33,338 nt of DNA from Terriglobales bacterium (GTDB lineage: Bacteria; Acidobacteriota; Terriglobia; Terriglobales; Acidobacteriaceae), in NCBI GenBank assembly GCA_016185365.1, contig JACPNP010000023.1, forward strand, positions 1 to 33,338. The letters are read 5' to 3'. Below, piece after piece: positions 17,665 through 27,913 of the stretch; positions within the stretch are counted from its first letter, which is position 1; every line of letters begins with the position of its first letter. Made by a program: the position numbers and the translations under genes. The notes under the pieces are model-generated. The model searched no databases. It was given only the letters and a program-made list of their open reading frames with translations, and was not told the DNA's origin.

Positions 17665-19014
17665 GTGCATCCGGACGACACCATCGTGGCCGTGGCCACG
17701 CCGCCGGGACGCGGCGGCATCGGCGTGGTGCGGCTCTCCGGGCCGCAGGCGCTCGCCATCTGCGAGCCGCTTCTGCGGCTGAAGCATCCGCTGGAGCCGG
17801 GACGCGCCGTATTCGGTGAATTGATCGATCCACAGAACGGCGAACGCATCGACGAAGCCGTCGTCACCTTCTTCCGGAAACCCCATTCCTACACGACCGA
17901 TGACGTGGTGGAGATCTCCGCGCACGGATCGCCCGTGGTCCTGCGCCATCTGGTGGAGAGTTGTTTGGCGCAGGGCGCGCGCCTGGCCGAACCCGGTGAG
18001 TACACCATGCGCGCCTTCCTCAACGGCCGTTTGGATCTGACCCAGGCCGAGGCCGTGCGCGACCTGATCGAATCGCAGACTCTCTTTCAAGCCAAGGCTG
18101 CCGCGCAGCAGCTGGAAGGCGCGCTGTCGAAGCGTATCAAGCCGGTCAAGCAGCGCCTGGTGGAGCTGATCGCAGTGCTCGAGGCAGGCGTGGACTTCGC
18201 CGAAGACGACGTGTCCGTGCTGCCGGATACAGCCATCTTGGAGAGGATCGCCGAAATCCGCGCACCGCTTGAACGGCTGGCGGAGTCGTTTGCCTATGGA
18301 AAAGTGGTGCATGAAGGCATCACGCTGGCCATCGTGGGCCGGCCCAACGTGGGCAAGAGCAGCCTGTTCAACCGGCTGGTGGAGCGCGAACGCGCCATCG
18401 TGACCGCCACGCCCGGCACCACGCGTGATCTTGTGACCGAGACGGTCTCGCTCAGTGGCCTTCCCGTCCGGCTCATCGACACCGCCGGGCTGCGCGCGGC
18501 GAAAGATGAAGCCGAGAGTATCGGCATTCAGAAGTCGTACGAGGCACTGGCCGAGGCGGACCTGGTCCTGGTCGTGCTGGACGCCTCAGCACCGGCGTCG
18601 CCGGAAGATGATGACCTGATGAGGCGCACACGCGAGCGCCGTCACCTGCTTGTGCGCAATAAATGCGATTTGAATGGCGCGAACGCCACTCTCGCGTCCA
18701 ATGCGTTGCGCACGTCGGCGCTCACCGGGGAAGGCATCGCGGAACTGCGCGAAGCCATCCTCCTTCAGGTGCGAGGCGATACCGGCGCGGCCATGGAATC
18801 CGGGTTCCTGACCAATGCGCGCCATCAGGGCCTGGTACAGGATTCATTACAAGCATTGGCTAAGGCGCAGCAGGCGGTCACGGACCGGATTCCGCACGAG
18901 ATGCTCCTGTTGGACCTCTACGCTGCGCTGAAGCCACTGGACGGGATCACCGGCGAGACCACCACGGATGACATCCTGCAGATCATCTTCGGGCGATTCT
19001 GCATCGGGAAATGA
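17665..19014 (+). CDS. mnmE: tRNA uridine-5-carboxymethylaminomethyl modification GTPase MnmE
   Basis: A 449-residue GTPase that, with MnmG, modifies the wobble uridine (U34) of tRNAs. The N-terminal tetrahydrofolate-binding domain covers about residues 1-118 (DTIVAVATPPGRGGIGVVRLSG). The G domain is inserted in the helical domain: P-loop GRPNVGKSS at about 225-233, TPGTTRD, DTAGLR at about 272 and NKCDL. The C-terminus ends CIGK, the conserved cysteine-containing tail. Start: GTG 17665 is the first start in frame before the conserved region. The gene begins 9 bases after the CNB/DUF1003 gene. Its partner mnmG lies 3.7 kb downstream, separated by a large receptor gene. Confidence 0.97.
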   Translation: MHPDDTIVAVATPPGRGGIGVVRLSGPQALAICEPLLRLKHPLEPGRAVFGELIDPQNGERIDEAVVTFFRKPHSYTTDDVVEISAHGSPVVLRHLVESCLAQGARLAEPGEYTMRAFLNGRLDLTQAEAVRDLIESQTLFQAKAAAQQLEGALSKRIKPVKQRLVELIAVLEAGVDFAEDDVSVLPDTAILERIAEIRAPLERLAESFAYGKVVHEGITLAIVGRPNVGKSSLFNRLVERERAIVTATPGTTRDLVTETVSLSGLPVRLIDTAGLRAAKDEAESIGIQKSYEALAEADLVLVVLDASAPASPEDDDLMRRTRERRHLLVRNKCDLNGANATLASNALRTSALTGEGIAELREAILLQVRGDTGAAMESGFLTNARHQGLVQDSLQALAKAQQAVTDRIPHEMLLLDLYAALKPLDGITGETTTDDILQIIFGRFCIGK

Positions 19015-19257
19015 GCCGGGGATTGCACCAAAATCAATGCACTCCCGCTTTGGCCTTCTGGGATGAGATTTTTCTCCCAATATTCATGGGAATGGGGTAG
19101 ATTGTCAGCGCGAAGATTCATTAGAATCTTTGGTTGCCATTCTTTCAACTCCCAAATGTTTGAATCCGCCCGGAACCCGTATTCTGGTCACCGACTAGAA
19201 CCGGCCTATGTGCCGGCGAACGCGATTTCATTTTCAAAAAATCCTCAGGAGCAGACG

Positions 19258-22200
19258 ATGGTTATGTCCCTATCCAAAACGAACGCGATGAGAGCAAGTG
19301 TGGTGTTAATACTTTGCGCGATATTCTTGATCGCCGCTGTGCCTGCCATGGCGCAATCGACGACCGCCGGAGCGATCGTTGGCTCCGTGACCGACCAATC
19401 CGGGGCCGTCATCCCGAATGCGAAGGTGACGGTGACGAGCCTAGCCACGAATACCGCAACGGATACCACGTCGAATGTGGGTGGGGATTTCCGTGCGCCG
19501 AATCTTACGCCGGGCCGTTATTCGGTGTCGGTGACTGCCACAAATTTTTCCGAATATAAAGCTTCGGTGATTGTCGAGGTCGGTTTGGCGACTCGCCTCG
19601 AAGTCAGACTCAATGTGGGCGCAGCCAAGGGTGAGACAGTGCAGGTGGTGGATGAAGCGCCCGTGGTCAATACCGAGCGCCAGGACTTCGCCACCAACTT
19701 CAATCAAGCGGCGATCCAGAACCTGCCCATCAACGGCCGGCGCTGGTCCAACTACGCGCTGCTTTCCCCGACGGGAAATCCGGACGGCACCTTTGGTCTG
19801 CTCAGCTTCCGCGGGATCTCCGGCATCCTGAACAACAGCACCATCGATGGCGGCGACAACAACAACAATTTCTACGGGGAAGAGCGGGGCCGCACACGAC
19901 TCAGCTACTCTGTGAGCCAGGACTCCGTGCAGGAGTTCCAGGTGAACTCCTCGAACTTCTCGGCGGAATATGGCCGGGCCGCGGGCGCGGCGGTAAATAC
20001 CGTGACCAAGAGCGGGACCAATGCTTATCACGGTTCGGCGTATTGGTATGTGCGTGACAACGCCTTAGGCGCTACCAATCCCAGCACGGTCCTGAATGGC
20101 GCCCCCTTCAAACCGGATGATCGCCGCGATCAGTTCGGTGCCACCCTGGGCGGCCCCATCATCAAGGACCGGGTCTTTTTCTTCTTTAATTGGGACCAGC
20201 AGAAACGCAACTTCCCCGGTTTGGCGATTCCATTCAGCGGATTTGGCGCGATCACTGTACCTGCTGCGGCGGCCTGTCCGGCCAACAATACGACCGGCCT
20301 CTCTCAGGCCCAGGTATTTTTCTGCCGCTACGGAGGGCAGGCAGCGGGTCAGGCTGCGGCGAACGCCGGCTTCGCCTACCTGAACAATCTTCTCGGTGTG
20401 AATCCCCGCTCCGGCGACCAATTGATCTTCTTCCCCAAAGTGGATGTCCGGGTGTGGGGCGGGAACTGGTCCACCAGCTACAACTGGTTGAATTGGACCT
20501 CTCCCTCCGGCATCCAGACCCAGCCCACGAATACCATCGCTCGAGACCAGTTCGGCAGTGATCTGGTGCGGGCACGGTCGATCAATTCCACGTTCAATAA
20601 GGCGCTCACCAACACAGTCGCCATGGAACTCCGGTTCCATTGGAGTACGGAGAACCTGAGCGGCGGTTTCCAGGAATCTCTGCCGGGTCAGCCTGTGCGC
20701 AATGGCGTTACCGGCGCACATGTGCCCGGCGTTTCCATCTCGAACTGGTTGAATTTCGGCACCCAGAACTATCTGCCCCGGCCGAGCAATCCCCTGGAGG
20801 ACCAATTCCAGTATTCAGCGAATTTTACGGCCTCCAAAGGAAAGCACACCCTGAAGTTCGGCGCCGAGTTGTTGCGCGAGCATGACACCGTGAGTTCGCT
20901 GTTCAATGCCTATGGCACATTCAGCTTTTCCGGCGCGAATTCCTTCGCGGATTGGGTCTCCGATGCCTATAACACGGGCACCGGCGATCTGCTGGGAAGC
21001 GGGGTGGAACGTTGTTTCACTGTTACTCTCGCCACTCGTCCCTGTTACGGCAGCTTCTCCCAGGGAGTAGGCACCTTGGGATATGACTTTTACACGACCG
21101 ATTATTCCGCGTTCATCCAGGATGATTGGAAGATCCATCCTCGTCTGAACTTGAATCTCGGGTTGCGATTCGAATACGAAGCATTCCCCGATCCCCAGTT
21201 CGCCAACCCCATATTGGCGCAAACAACCAATCGTCCTTCGGACAAGAACAATTGGGGGCCGCGCGCGGGGTTTGCCTGGGACATCCTCGGCAACGGCAAG
21301 ATGGTGCTTCGTGGTGGCTATGGGCTCTACTACGGCCGGGTCGTGAACTCCTTCATTGCCAGCGCTCTCACGAGCACGGGCGTACCGACCGCGCAGCCCA
21401 ACTACACCGTATCAAACACGCAACTGGTGGGTGGCGCCCATCTCCGCTATCCGGATATTCTCACCACGGCGACCGGGCTTACCATCACGCCCAACGTCGT
21501 GTTCTTCGCGAATAACCTGGGAAACCCGATGATCCACCAGAGCGACGTGGTCTTCGAATATGAAGTGTTGAAGAACACGGTGATCTCCGCGTCCTACCTC
21601 AACAGTATGGGACGGGGTTTGATCAACTTCCTGGACACCAACCTGCCCGCTACCTACCAGGCAACGAACACATTCAATCTGCCGGGCGGTGGCTCATTCA
21701 CCATCCCAACCTATGGCACACTTGCGCGTCCGAATACTTCGTTCAACCAGATCACCAGAGTCACGAACTCGGTGGATTCGGACTACAACGCGGTCGTGAT
21801 CCAGGTCAATCGCCGCATGTATAAGGGCTTGCAGTTCCAATCCAGCTACACCTATTCCAAGGCGACGGACAACGGTCAGATCTCCACGTCGTTCTCCACC
21901 GCCAACAATGCCCTGGATCCAGCCAATCCCAAGGGAGAGTTCGGGCGTTCCAACTTCGACGTGCCGCACAAGTTTGTTTTCGCGGGCGTGTGGCAGCCGA
22001 ATTACTTCACGGGAAGCAAGAACTTCGCCCATTACTTGCTGGATGACTGGACCCTGGCGCCCATCGTCAGCCTTTCCTCCGGCGCCACGTTTACCGGCAC
22101 GATCAGCGGCAATCTTCCCGCCGGGAACTGCGCGGTCTCGCACAGCACCGGCATCAACTGCGCGAATCCCGGTGTCAACCGCCCGGCCAACCTGGAAAAG

Positions 22201-22500
22201 AATGAATTCCGCGCGCCTTCCCGCGACACGGTGGACTTCCGCATCTCACGCAACTTCCGCCTCTCGGAAAAGCTGGGGTTCGAGTTCATCGCGGAAGCAT
22301 TCAACCTCTTCAACCACCCGAACGTTTCCAGCATGAACACGTTGCAGTACACGCTGGGCACCTGCACCGGCTCTACGGCGGCGAATACCCTGAATTGCAA
22401 CTTGAACGACGTGGCCAGTTTCAATACTCCGCTAACCAGAGACGGTGGCACCAACCTCCGCGAACGCCAGATCCAGTTCGGAGTGCGCTTCAAGTTCTAA
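19258..22500 (+). CDS. TonB-dependent receptor, Oar-like, with carboxypeptidase regulatory domain
   Basis: A 1080-residue outer-membrane protein. A signal peptide (MRASVVLILCAIFLIAAVPAMA, about residues 11-32) is followed by a carboxypeptidase-regulatory-like beta-sandwich (about 36-115: AGAIVGSVTDQSGAVIPNAK). A plug-like region follows (about 130-260: LPINGRRWSNYALLSPT, FRGISGILNNSTIDGGDNNN). The rest is a long beta-barrel with aromatic-rich strands, such as DYSAFIQDDWKIHPRLNLN, and a C-terminus ending in Phe (VRFKF). These receptors import large ligands using TonB/ExbB energy; the substrate cannot be told. Start: ATG 19258 has AGGAG six bases upstream, and the longer frame to 19063 runs through the intergenic space. 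The 243-base gap before it shows no clear promoter. It splits mnmE from mnmG and ends at a terminator. Confidence 0.93.
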   Translation: MVMSLSKTNAMRASVVLILCAIFLIAAVPAMAQSTTAGAIVGSVTDQSGAVIPNAKVTVTSLATNTATDTTSNVGGDFRAPNLTPGRYSVSVTATNFSEYKASVIVEVGLATRLEVRLNVGAAKGETVQVVDEAPVVNTERQDFATNFNQAAIQNLPINGRRWSNYALLSPTGNPDGTFGLLSFRGISGILNNSTIDGGDNNNNFYGEERGRTRLSYSVSQDSVQEFQVNSSNFSAEYGRAAGAAVNTVTKSGTNAYHGSAYWYVRDNALGATNPSTVLNGAPFKPDDRRDQFGATLGGPIIKDRVFFFFNWDQQKRNFPGLAIPFSGFGAITVPAAAACPANNTTGLSQAQVFFCRYGGQAAGQAAANAGFAYLNNLLGVNPRSGDQLIFFPKVDVRVWGGNWSTSYNWLNWTSPSGIQTQPTNTIARDQFGSDLVRARSINSTFNKALTNTVAMELRFHWSTENLSGGFQESLPGQPVRNGVTGAHVPGVSISNWLNFGTQNYLPRPSNPLEDQFQYSANFTASKGKHTLKFGAELLREHDTVSSLFNAYGTFSFSGANSFADWVSDAYNTGTGDLLGSGVERCFTVTLATRPCYGSFSQGVGTLGYDFYTTDYSAFIQDDWKIHPRLNLNLGLRFEYEAFPDPQFANPILAQTTNRPSDKNNWGPRAGFAWDILGNGKMVLRGGYGLYYGRVVNSFIASALTSTGVPTAQPNYTVSNTQLVGGAHLRYPDILTTATGLTITPNVVFFANNLGNPMIHQSDVVFEYEVLKNTVISASYLNSMGRGLINFLDTNLPATYQATNTFNLPGGGSFTIPTYGTLARPNTSFNQITRVTNSVDSDYNAVVIQVNRRMYKGLQFQSSYTYSKATDNGQISTSFSTANNALDPANPKGEFGRSNFDVPHKFVFAGVWQPNYFTGSKNFAHYLLDDWTLAPIVSLSSGATFTGTISGNLPAGNCAVSHSTGINCANPGVNRPANLEKNEFRAPSRDTVDFRISRNFRLSEKLGFEFIAEAFNLFNHPNVSSMNTLQYTLGTCTGSTAANTLNCNLNDVASFNTPLTRDGGTNLRERQIQFGVRFKF

Positions 22501-22519
22501 ATCTCTACTTGGAATCTCC

Positions 22520-22550
22520 ACGGCGGCCCTTCGGGGCTGCCGTTCTTTTT
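22520..22550 (+). terminator. Rho-independent terminator of the TonB-dependent receptor gene
   Basis: A hairpin ACGGC-G-GCCC / GGGC-T-GCCGT (22520-22543, with an inner G-T pair) has a TTCG loop. TTCTTTTT follows directly. It lies 20 bases after the stop codon. Confidence 0.8.
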
Positions 22551-22581
22551 GCACTAAAATAGAAGTGTTCCCGGACATCCC

Positions 22582-22677
22582 ATGAAGCAGACGTATGACA
22601 TCCTTGTGGTCGGCGGCGGCCACGTTGAGCCGCTTTCCGGGCGTGAGCGAAGCGGGAGCCCGGAGGCGAAATCCTGA
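22582..22677 (+). pseudogene. Truncated duplicate of the mnmG 5' end
   Basis: ATG 22582 starts [13 protein letters not shown], the canonical MnmG N-terminus with its FAD-binding glycines. It then runs into repeat DNA and stops at TGA 22675 after 31 codons. The core GACATCCTTGTGGTCGGCGG... (22597-22620) recurs at 22724-22747 with one change, 127 bases on and therefore in another frame. An A/T-rich TAAAAT (22555-22560) suggests the original promoter and start were here. Either this is the displaced original start, or it is a fragment from a second mnmG-like sequence. Confidence 0.65.
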
Positions 22678-22702
22678 GCGCAGCGAAGGACCCCTTGATG
22701 CA
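22623..22702 (+). repeat. Repeat inserted at the mnmG start
   Basis: About 80 bases between the two copies of the MnmG start motif. They contain an inverted repeat TCCGGGC/GCCCGGA (22636-22642 with 22658-22664), a competing CGCTT/AAGCG pair, and a GAGCGCAGCGAAGGACCCCT tail. This tail resembles the end of the repeat at 24331-24389 (GAGGGACCCCTT), which suggests a shared dispersed family. Confidence 0.55.
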
Positions 22703-24874
<2,172 letters not shown>

Positions 24875-24911
24875 CCGGGATTTCCCCCGTTTCCGGCTTA
24901 CAGTCTGTCGC

Positions 24912-25628
24912 ATGGGCCAGAAAGATCATTTTGACCGTAGCGCCGGCGTCCCGCCGGCTGTGGCGGGGGCGTCTCGCCCCCGCTTCGGTTCCGTCACCAT
25001 CCGTGACCGCGGTCGCCTGCCGCATTGGGAGATGGAAAGGGGAACGTACTTTGTGACGTTTCGACTCGCCGACTCATTGCCACAGGCCTTATTGCAGACT
25101 TGGCTGGCCGAACGCGAGGATCTATCGCAACGAACGATGGCTGGGGGCCGCGCATTGTCCGCCGCGGAGATCAGCAGACTCGATCGTTTGCATCAGTCAA
25201 AGATCGAAAAATATCTCGATTCCGGTGTTGGAAATTGTGAACTTGCTCGAGCAGAAGCTGCGGAGATCGTCGCCGCGGCGCTGCAAAGATTTGATGAGGC
25301 CCGCTATCGCCTGTTTGCCTGGTGCATCATGCCGAATCACGTGCATGCGGTGTTCAAACTCCGCCCAGCCTGGGAACTGGCGACCATCATCCATTCATGG
25401 AAATCGTATAGCGCAAAGGCGATCAACCGACGACTGCATCGGCGTGGCACGCTTTGGCAGCGTGAATACTACGACCACCTCGTTCGTGATCAGGATGAGC
25501 TGTGGCAAACGATCCGCTACGTTTTGCGCAACCCTGAGAAGGCCGGGCTTCGGGATTGGAGGTGGACATTCTGGTGTGGGCAAGATGCCCACACCACAGC
25601 CGGCGAGACGCCGGCGCTACAAAAATAA
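24912..25628 (+). CDS. REP-associated tyrosine transposase (RAYT, Y1_Tnp HUH family)
   Basis: A 238-residue HUH single-strand transposase. After a repeat-derived N-terminus come RLPHWEMERGTYFVTFRLAD (first strand of the Y1 fold), then MPNHVHAVF with the two metal-binding histidines at about 143 and 145. SWKSYSAKAINRRL, GTLWQREYYDHLVRD and TIRYVLRNPEKAGLRDW follow, with the catalytic Tyr at about 203. Such enzymes cut and join REP hairpins. Both ends of the gene lie inside REP palindromes (24937-24983 and 25572-25620). These are translated as AGVPPAVAGASRPR and CGQDAHTTAGETPALQ. Start: ATG 24912; an alternative start after the REP, ATG 25033, would give a shorter protein beginning with the core domain. 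It lies 37 bases after mnmG. Confidence 0.92.
   Translation: MGQKDHFDRSAGVPPAVAGASRPRFGSVTIRDRGRLPHWEMERGTYFVTFRLADSLPQALLQTWLAEREDLSQRTMAGGRALSAAEISRLDRLHQSKIEKYLDSGVGNCELARAEAAEIVAAALQRFDEARYRLFAWCIMPNHVHAVFKLRPAWELATIIHSWKSYSAKAINRRLHRRGTLWQREYYDHLVRDQDELWQTIRYVLRNPEKAGLRDWRWTFWCGQDAHTTAGETPALQK
24937..24983 (+). repeat. REP pair, left flank of the RAYT gene
   Basis: Two adjacent hairpins: GCCGGCG-TCC-CGCCGGC (24942-24958) and GCGGGGGCG-TCT-CGCCCCCGC (24963-24983), preceded by GTAGC. The first hairpin and the GTAGC lead-in reappear in inverted orientation at the right flank. Confidence 0.85.
25572..25620 (-). repeat. REP pair, right flank of the RAYT gene (inverted)
   Basis: Read on the minus strand: GTAGC, then GCCGGCG-TCT-CGCCGGC (25599-25615), then TGGTGTGGGCA-TCT-TGCCCACACCA (25572-25596, an 11-base perfect stem). 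It shares the first hairpin with the left flank, while the second hairpin has its own sequence. Stem sequence varies but structure and spacing are kept, as in mobile REP doublets. Confidence 0.85.
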
Positions 25629-25631
25629 CAT

Positions 25632-26288
25632 CTACGCCTTCTGCGTCTCGCGCTCGAACTGGTGTTTCGAGGCCAGATACGCGAGCGCGTCCTGGGTGTG
25701 GCCTTCGATCTCGCCGCTTTGCGCCATCAAGGCCGGCGTCGCCACCGCGTATTCGCCTTCCAGCTTGAGATGGCCCTGCGTCGCCAGTCGTTGCGCGGCC
25801 GCCAGCAGACGGTCCCTGGATACACCGAGATACAGTTGCTCCACCGGGTCCGTGATCCACGCTTTTTCCGCGCCGGTCTTTGCCATCCAATAGCACTTGT
25901 TGCGCAGAAAATCGATCAGGTGCTCATCATCCACCTTGTGGTAAGTGAACTCCTTGCTGATGACGCTGAACACACGGCTGGAAAGCTGGACCGGCTGGCG
26001 CTTGCTGGACTTGAGGAACTCGATGTCCAGCGAGTCCACCGTCTTGCGGATGGCGTTCAGGGTGACGGCCAGCGCGCCCGCTTCGTCCAGCGAGGGCAGC
26101 GCTTCGCGCACCGATTGCGACATCTGCACCGCCACCTCCGCATACAGGCCGCTGCCTTCGAGCAGCGTGGCATTGCCGTGCAACACGCACCAGTCCGAGC
26201 CAGCGGACGACGGATGATATGGGAACTGCATCTTGACGGTGAGCGGGACACTGCTCAGGGTTACGGTGTTGACGATGATTTCTGCCAT
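25632..26288 (-). CDS. Conserved-looking hypothetical cytosolic protein
   Basis: A 218-residue protein without signal peptide or membrane helix; no family recognised. The N-terminal half reads as beta-rich (EIIVNTVTLSSVPLTVKMQF) followed by a helix (LDEAGALAVTLNAIRKTVDSLDIEFL). The C-terminal half contains LYLGVSRDRLLAAAQRLATQGHLKLEGEYAVA, which could be a winged-helix-like fold; this is inference from the spacing of hydrophobic residues. Start: ATG 26288 with GGAAG five bases upstream. It is divergent from rsmG and ends only 3 bases from the RAYT stop codon, so the transposase inserted right at its 3' edge or the two ends have eroded together. Confidence 0.75.
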   Translation of the reverse strand: MAEIIVNTVTLSSVPLTVKMQFPYHPSSAGSDWCVLHGNATLLEGSGLYAEVAVQMSQSVREALPSLDEAGALAVTLNAIRKTVDSLDIEFLKSSKRQPVQLSSRVFSVISKEFTYHKVDDEHLIDFLRNKCYWMAKTGAEKAWITDPVEQLYLGVSRDRLLAAAQRLATQGHLKLEGEYAVATPALMAQSGEIEGHTQDALAYLASKHQFERETQKA

Positions 26289-26395
26289 GGGGACTTCCAG
26301 TCGGGTGAGGGTCGCTTCTTATGATAAATGCACTTCTCGCGCATGGATAGCGCGACCGTGCCGGCGCCGTAATAAGATGTTGCCCGGCACGCGTT

Positions 26396-27016
26396 ATGAA
26401 TTCCGCCCGCATCGCCGTATTGCTTGGACCCTTTCTTGAGGGCGCGGGTCTGTCCGCCGCGCAATTCTCGCAACTCTCCTCCTATCTTGAACTCCTGCTC
26501 AAGTGGAATGCGAAGATGAACCTCACCGCCGTGCGCTCGCCGGAGGAGATCGTCACCCGCCACTTCGGAGAATCACTCTTCGCGGCGAAGTCCCTGCAGA
26601 CGCCGGCCACGCGCACCGTGGCGGATGTCGGCTCCGGGGCCGGATTCCCCGGCCTGCCACTTGCCATCTTTGCGCCGGATCTTCAAGTGACCCTGATCGA
26701 ATCCCACAACAAGAAGGCGACGTTTCTTAAGGAAGTGGTCCGCGCCGCCGGGATCGCGAACGCACAAGTCTTCCTGGGACGCGCGGAAGACTGCCGGCAA
26801 CAGTTCGACCTGGTCACACTGCGCGCAGTAGAGCGGTTCGAAGCCAGCGCGGCGATTGCCGCGTCTCTGGTCACATCGGGTGGGCGGCTCGCACTCCTGA
26901 TCGGCGCATTGCAAGTCAAGACGGCCGCGGAGATATTGCCAGAACTGCATTGGGCGGACCCGCATCCCATCCCGCAGTCCGCCAATCGAGTGTTGTTCGT
27001 GGGAAAGAAGCCGTGA
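26396..27016 (+). CDS. rsmG: 16S rRNA (guanine-527-N7)-methyltransferase RsmG
   Basis: A 206-residue S-adenosylmethionine-dependent enzyme that methylates G527 of 16S rRNA. It is close to the usual 205-240. Family hallmarks are YLELLLKWNAKMNLTAVRSPEEIVTRHF, then motif I VADVGSGAGFPGLPLAI (about residues 73-89), VTLIESHNKKATFLKEV and LVTLRAVERFE. Start: ATG 26396, with no strong ribosome binding site. In most genomes rsmG follows mnmG directly and precedes parA-parB. Here a RAYT and a hypothetical gene separate it from mnmG, and par genes are not next to it. It is convergent with the next gene with one base between the stops. Confidence 0.96.
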   Translation: MNSARIAVLLGPFLEGAGLSAAQFSQLSSYLELLLKWNAKMNLTAVRSPEEIVTRHFGESLFAAKSLQTPATRTVADVGSGAGFPGLPLAIFAPDLQVTLIESHNKKATFLKEVVRAAGIANAQVFLGRAEDCRQQFDLVTLRAVERFEASAAIAASLVTSGGRLALLIGALQVKTAAEILPELHWADPHPIPQSANRVLFVGKKP

Positions 27017-27017
27017 A

Positions 27018-27794
27018 CTACGTGCGCCTGCGGTAGTAGATGGCAAATTCGTAGCCGGGGTTTGGCGGGAACAGCTCCTGCACCAGGCGCAACCGCTCGG
27101 CCAGCGCATTCGGCGCGAGCAATGGATACTCCCGCTCGCGCAAGTCCCAGTAATCCACATCCAGATAGAGCGAAAGCATGTAGATGGCCAGCGAGTCGGC
27201 GAAGGCCGCGTCCAGATAATTCGTGTTGGCCTTCTCGTCCGCCACGCGCAGGTTGGCGCCGTTCTCAGTGGACTTCACGAAGGCCTGGCGGCGGAAGTCG
27301 TGCGCGTCGAGGCTGGTCTCGCCCTTCACGCCGGCCTCCACCTGGCGCATGGCCAGGCTGCTGAACGCGGCGGAGACGCCGGCCTGGTCCACGAACGCGT
27401 GCCCGATGTTGATGAAGAACTCGAAGGCCACGCTGAATTTGTCATCCATCAGCCGGGTGGAGATGAACACGCACTCGGAATCGCCCAGGGTGAGGTTGCG
27501 ATGGCAGATGGCGCGGTCGCTCAAGGCCACGTCATAGCGTTCGCTGATGATGGTCTCGTCATTCTCGCTGACAGTGAGCGGCACGAAGTAATAGGCCTTG
27601 CGCGCAAGCGCGGCCGCCATCGTCGCCGGGACCGTGCCCACCATCCGTTCAAGATCAGAGCTGTTGATGGCCGTCTCGCCGGCCGCGGCATAGCAGATCC
27701 CGTTCACCGCCTGGGTCACGGCTACGCTGCGAATGATCTCCGCCGCGGTCTTGGTGCCGGATGGCAATGTGGAGGGCGATGACATCGAGGCCAT
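27018..27794 (-). CDS. Hypothetical protein
   Basis: A 258-residue protein without signal peptide or membrane helix; I do not recognise it. It begins with a short low-complexity Ser/Thr/Pro stretch, then KTAAEIIRSVAVTQAVNGICYAAAGETAI. A beta-rich middle follows (YYFVPLTVSENDETIISERYDVALSD), then VAFEFFINIGHAFVDQAGVS. A C-terminal helical part contains DAAFADSLAIYMLSLYLDVDYWDLRERE. Start is unclear: ATG 27794 and ATG 27785 are three codons apart and neither has a good ribosome binding site. The frame continues to 27935, but that overlaps the divergent peptidase start. G/C-ending codons match the neighbours. Confidence 0.72.
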   Translation of the reverse strand: MASMSSPSTLPSGTKTAAEIIRSVAVTQAVNGICYAAAGETAINSSDLERMVGTVPATMAAALARKAYYFVPLTVSENDETIISERYDVALSDRAICHRNLTLGDSECVFISTRLMDDKFSVAFEFFINIGHAFVDQAGVSAAFSSLAMRQVEAGVKGETSLDAHDFRRQAFVKSTENGANLRVADEKANTNYLDAAFADSLAIYMLSLYLDVDYWDLREREYPLLAPNALAERLRLVQELFPPNPGYEFAIYYRRRT

Positions 27795-27913
27795 TGTAGC
27801 GCATGACTTCGACGGCGGGACCGGCCCTTGCGCCTCGGATTCCCACCGCGCCGGGTATTCATTTATCCTGAATGCGTTCTTTCGCTCCCATCCTGCCTCG
27901 CCGAGGAACCTGC

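Noticed and set aside
16825-18312. 495-codon open frame crossing two plus-strand genes
   Set aside because: It spans the CNB/DUF1003 and mnmE genes on the opposite strand and has no recognisable motifs.
22595-22702. In-frame ATG that would extend MnmG by 36 residues
   Set aside because: The added residues are a frame-shifted reading of the duplicated start and of repeat DNA, and end just where a normal MnmG N-terminus begins at GTG 22703.
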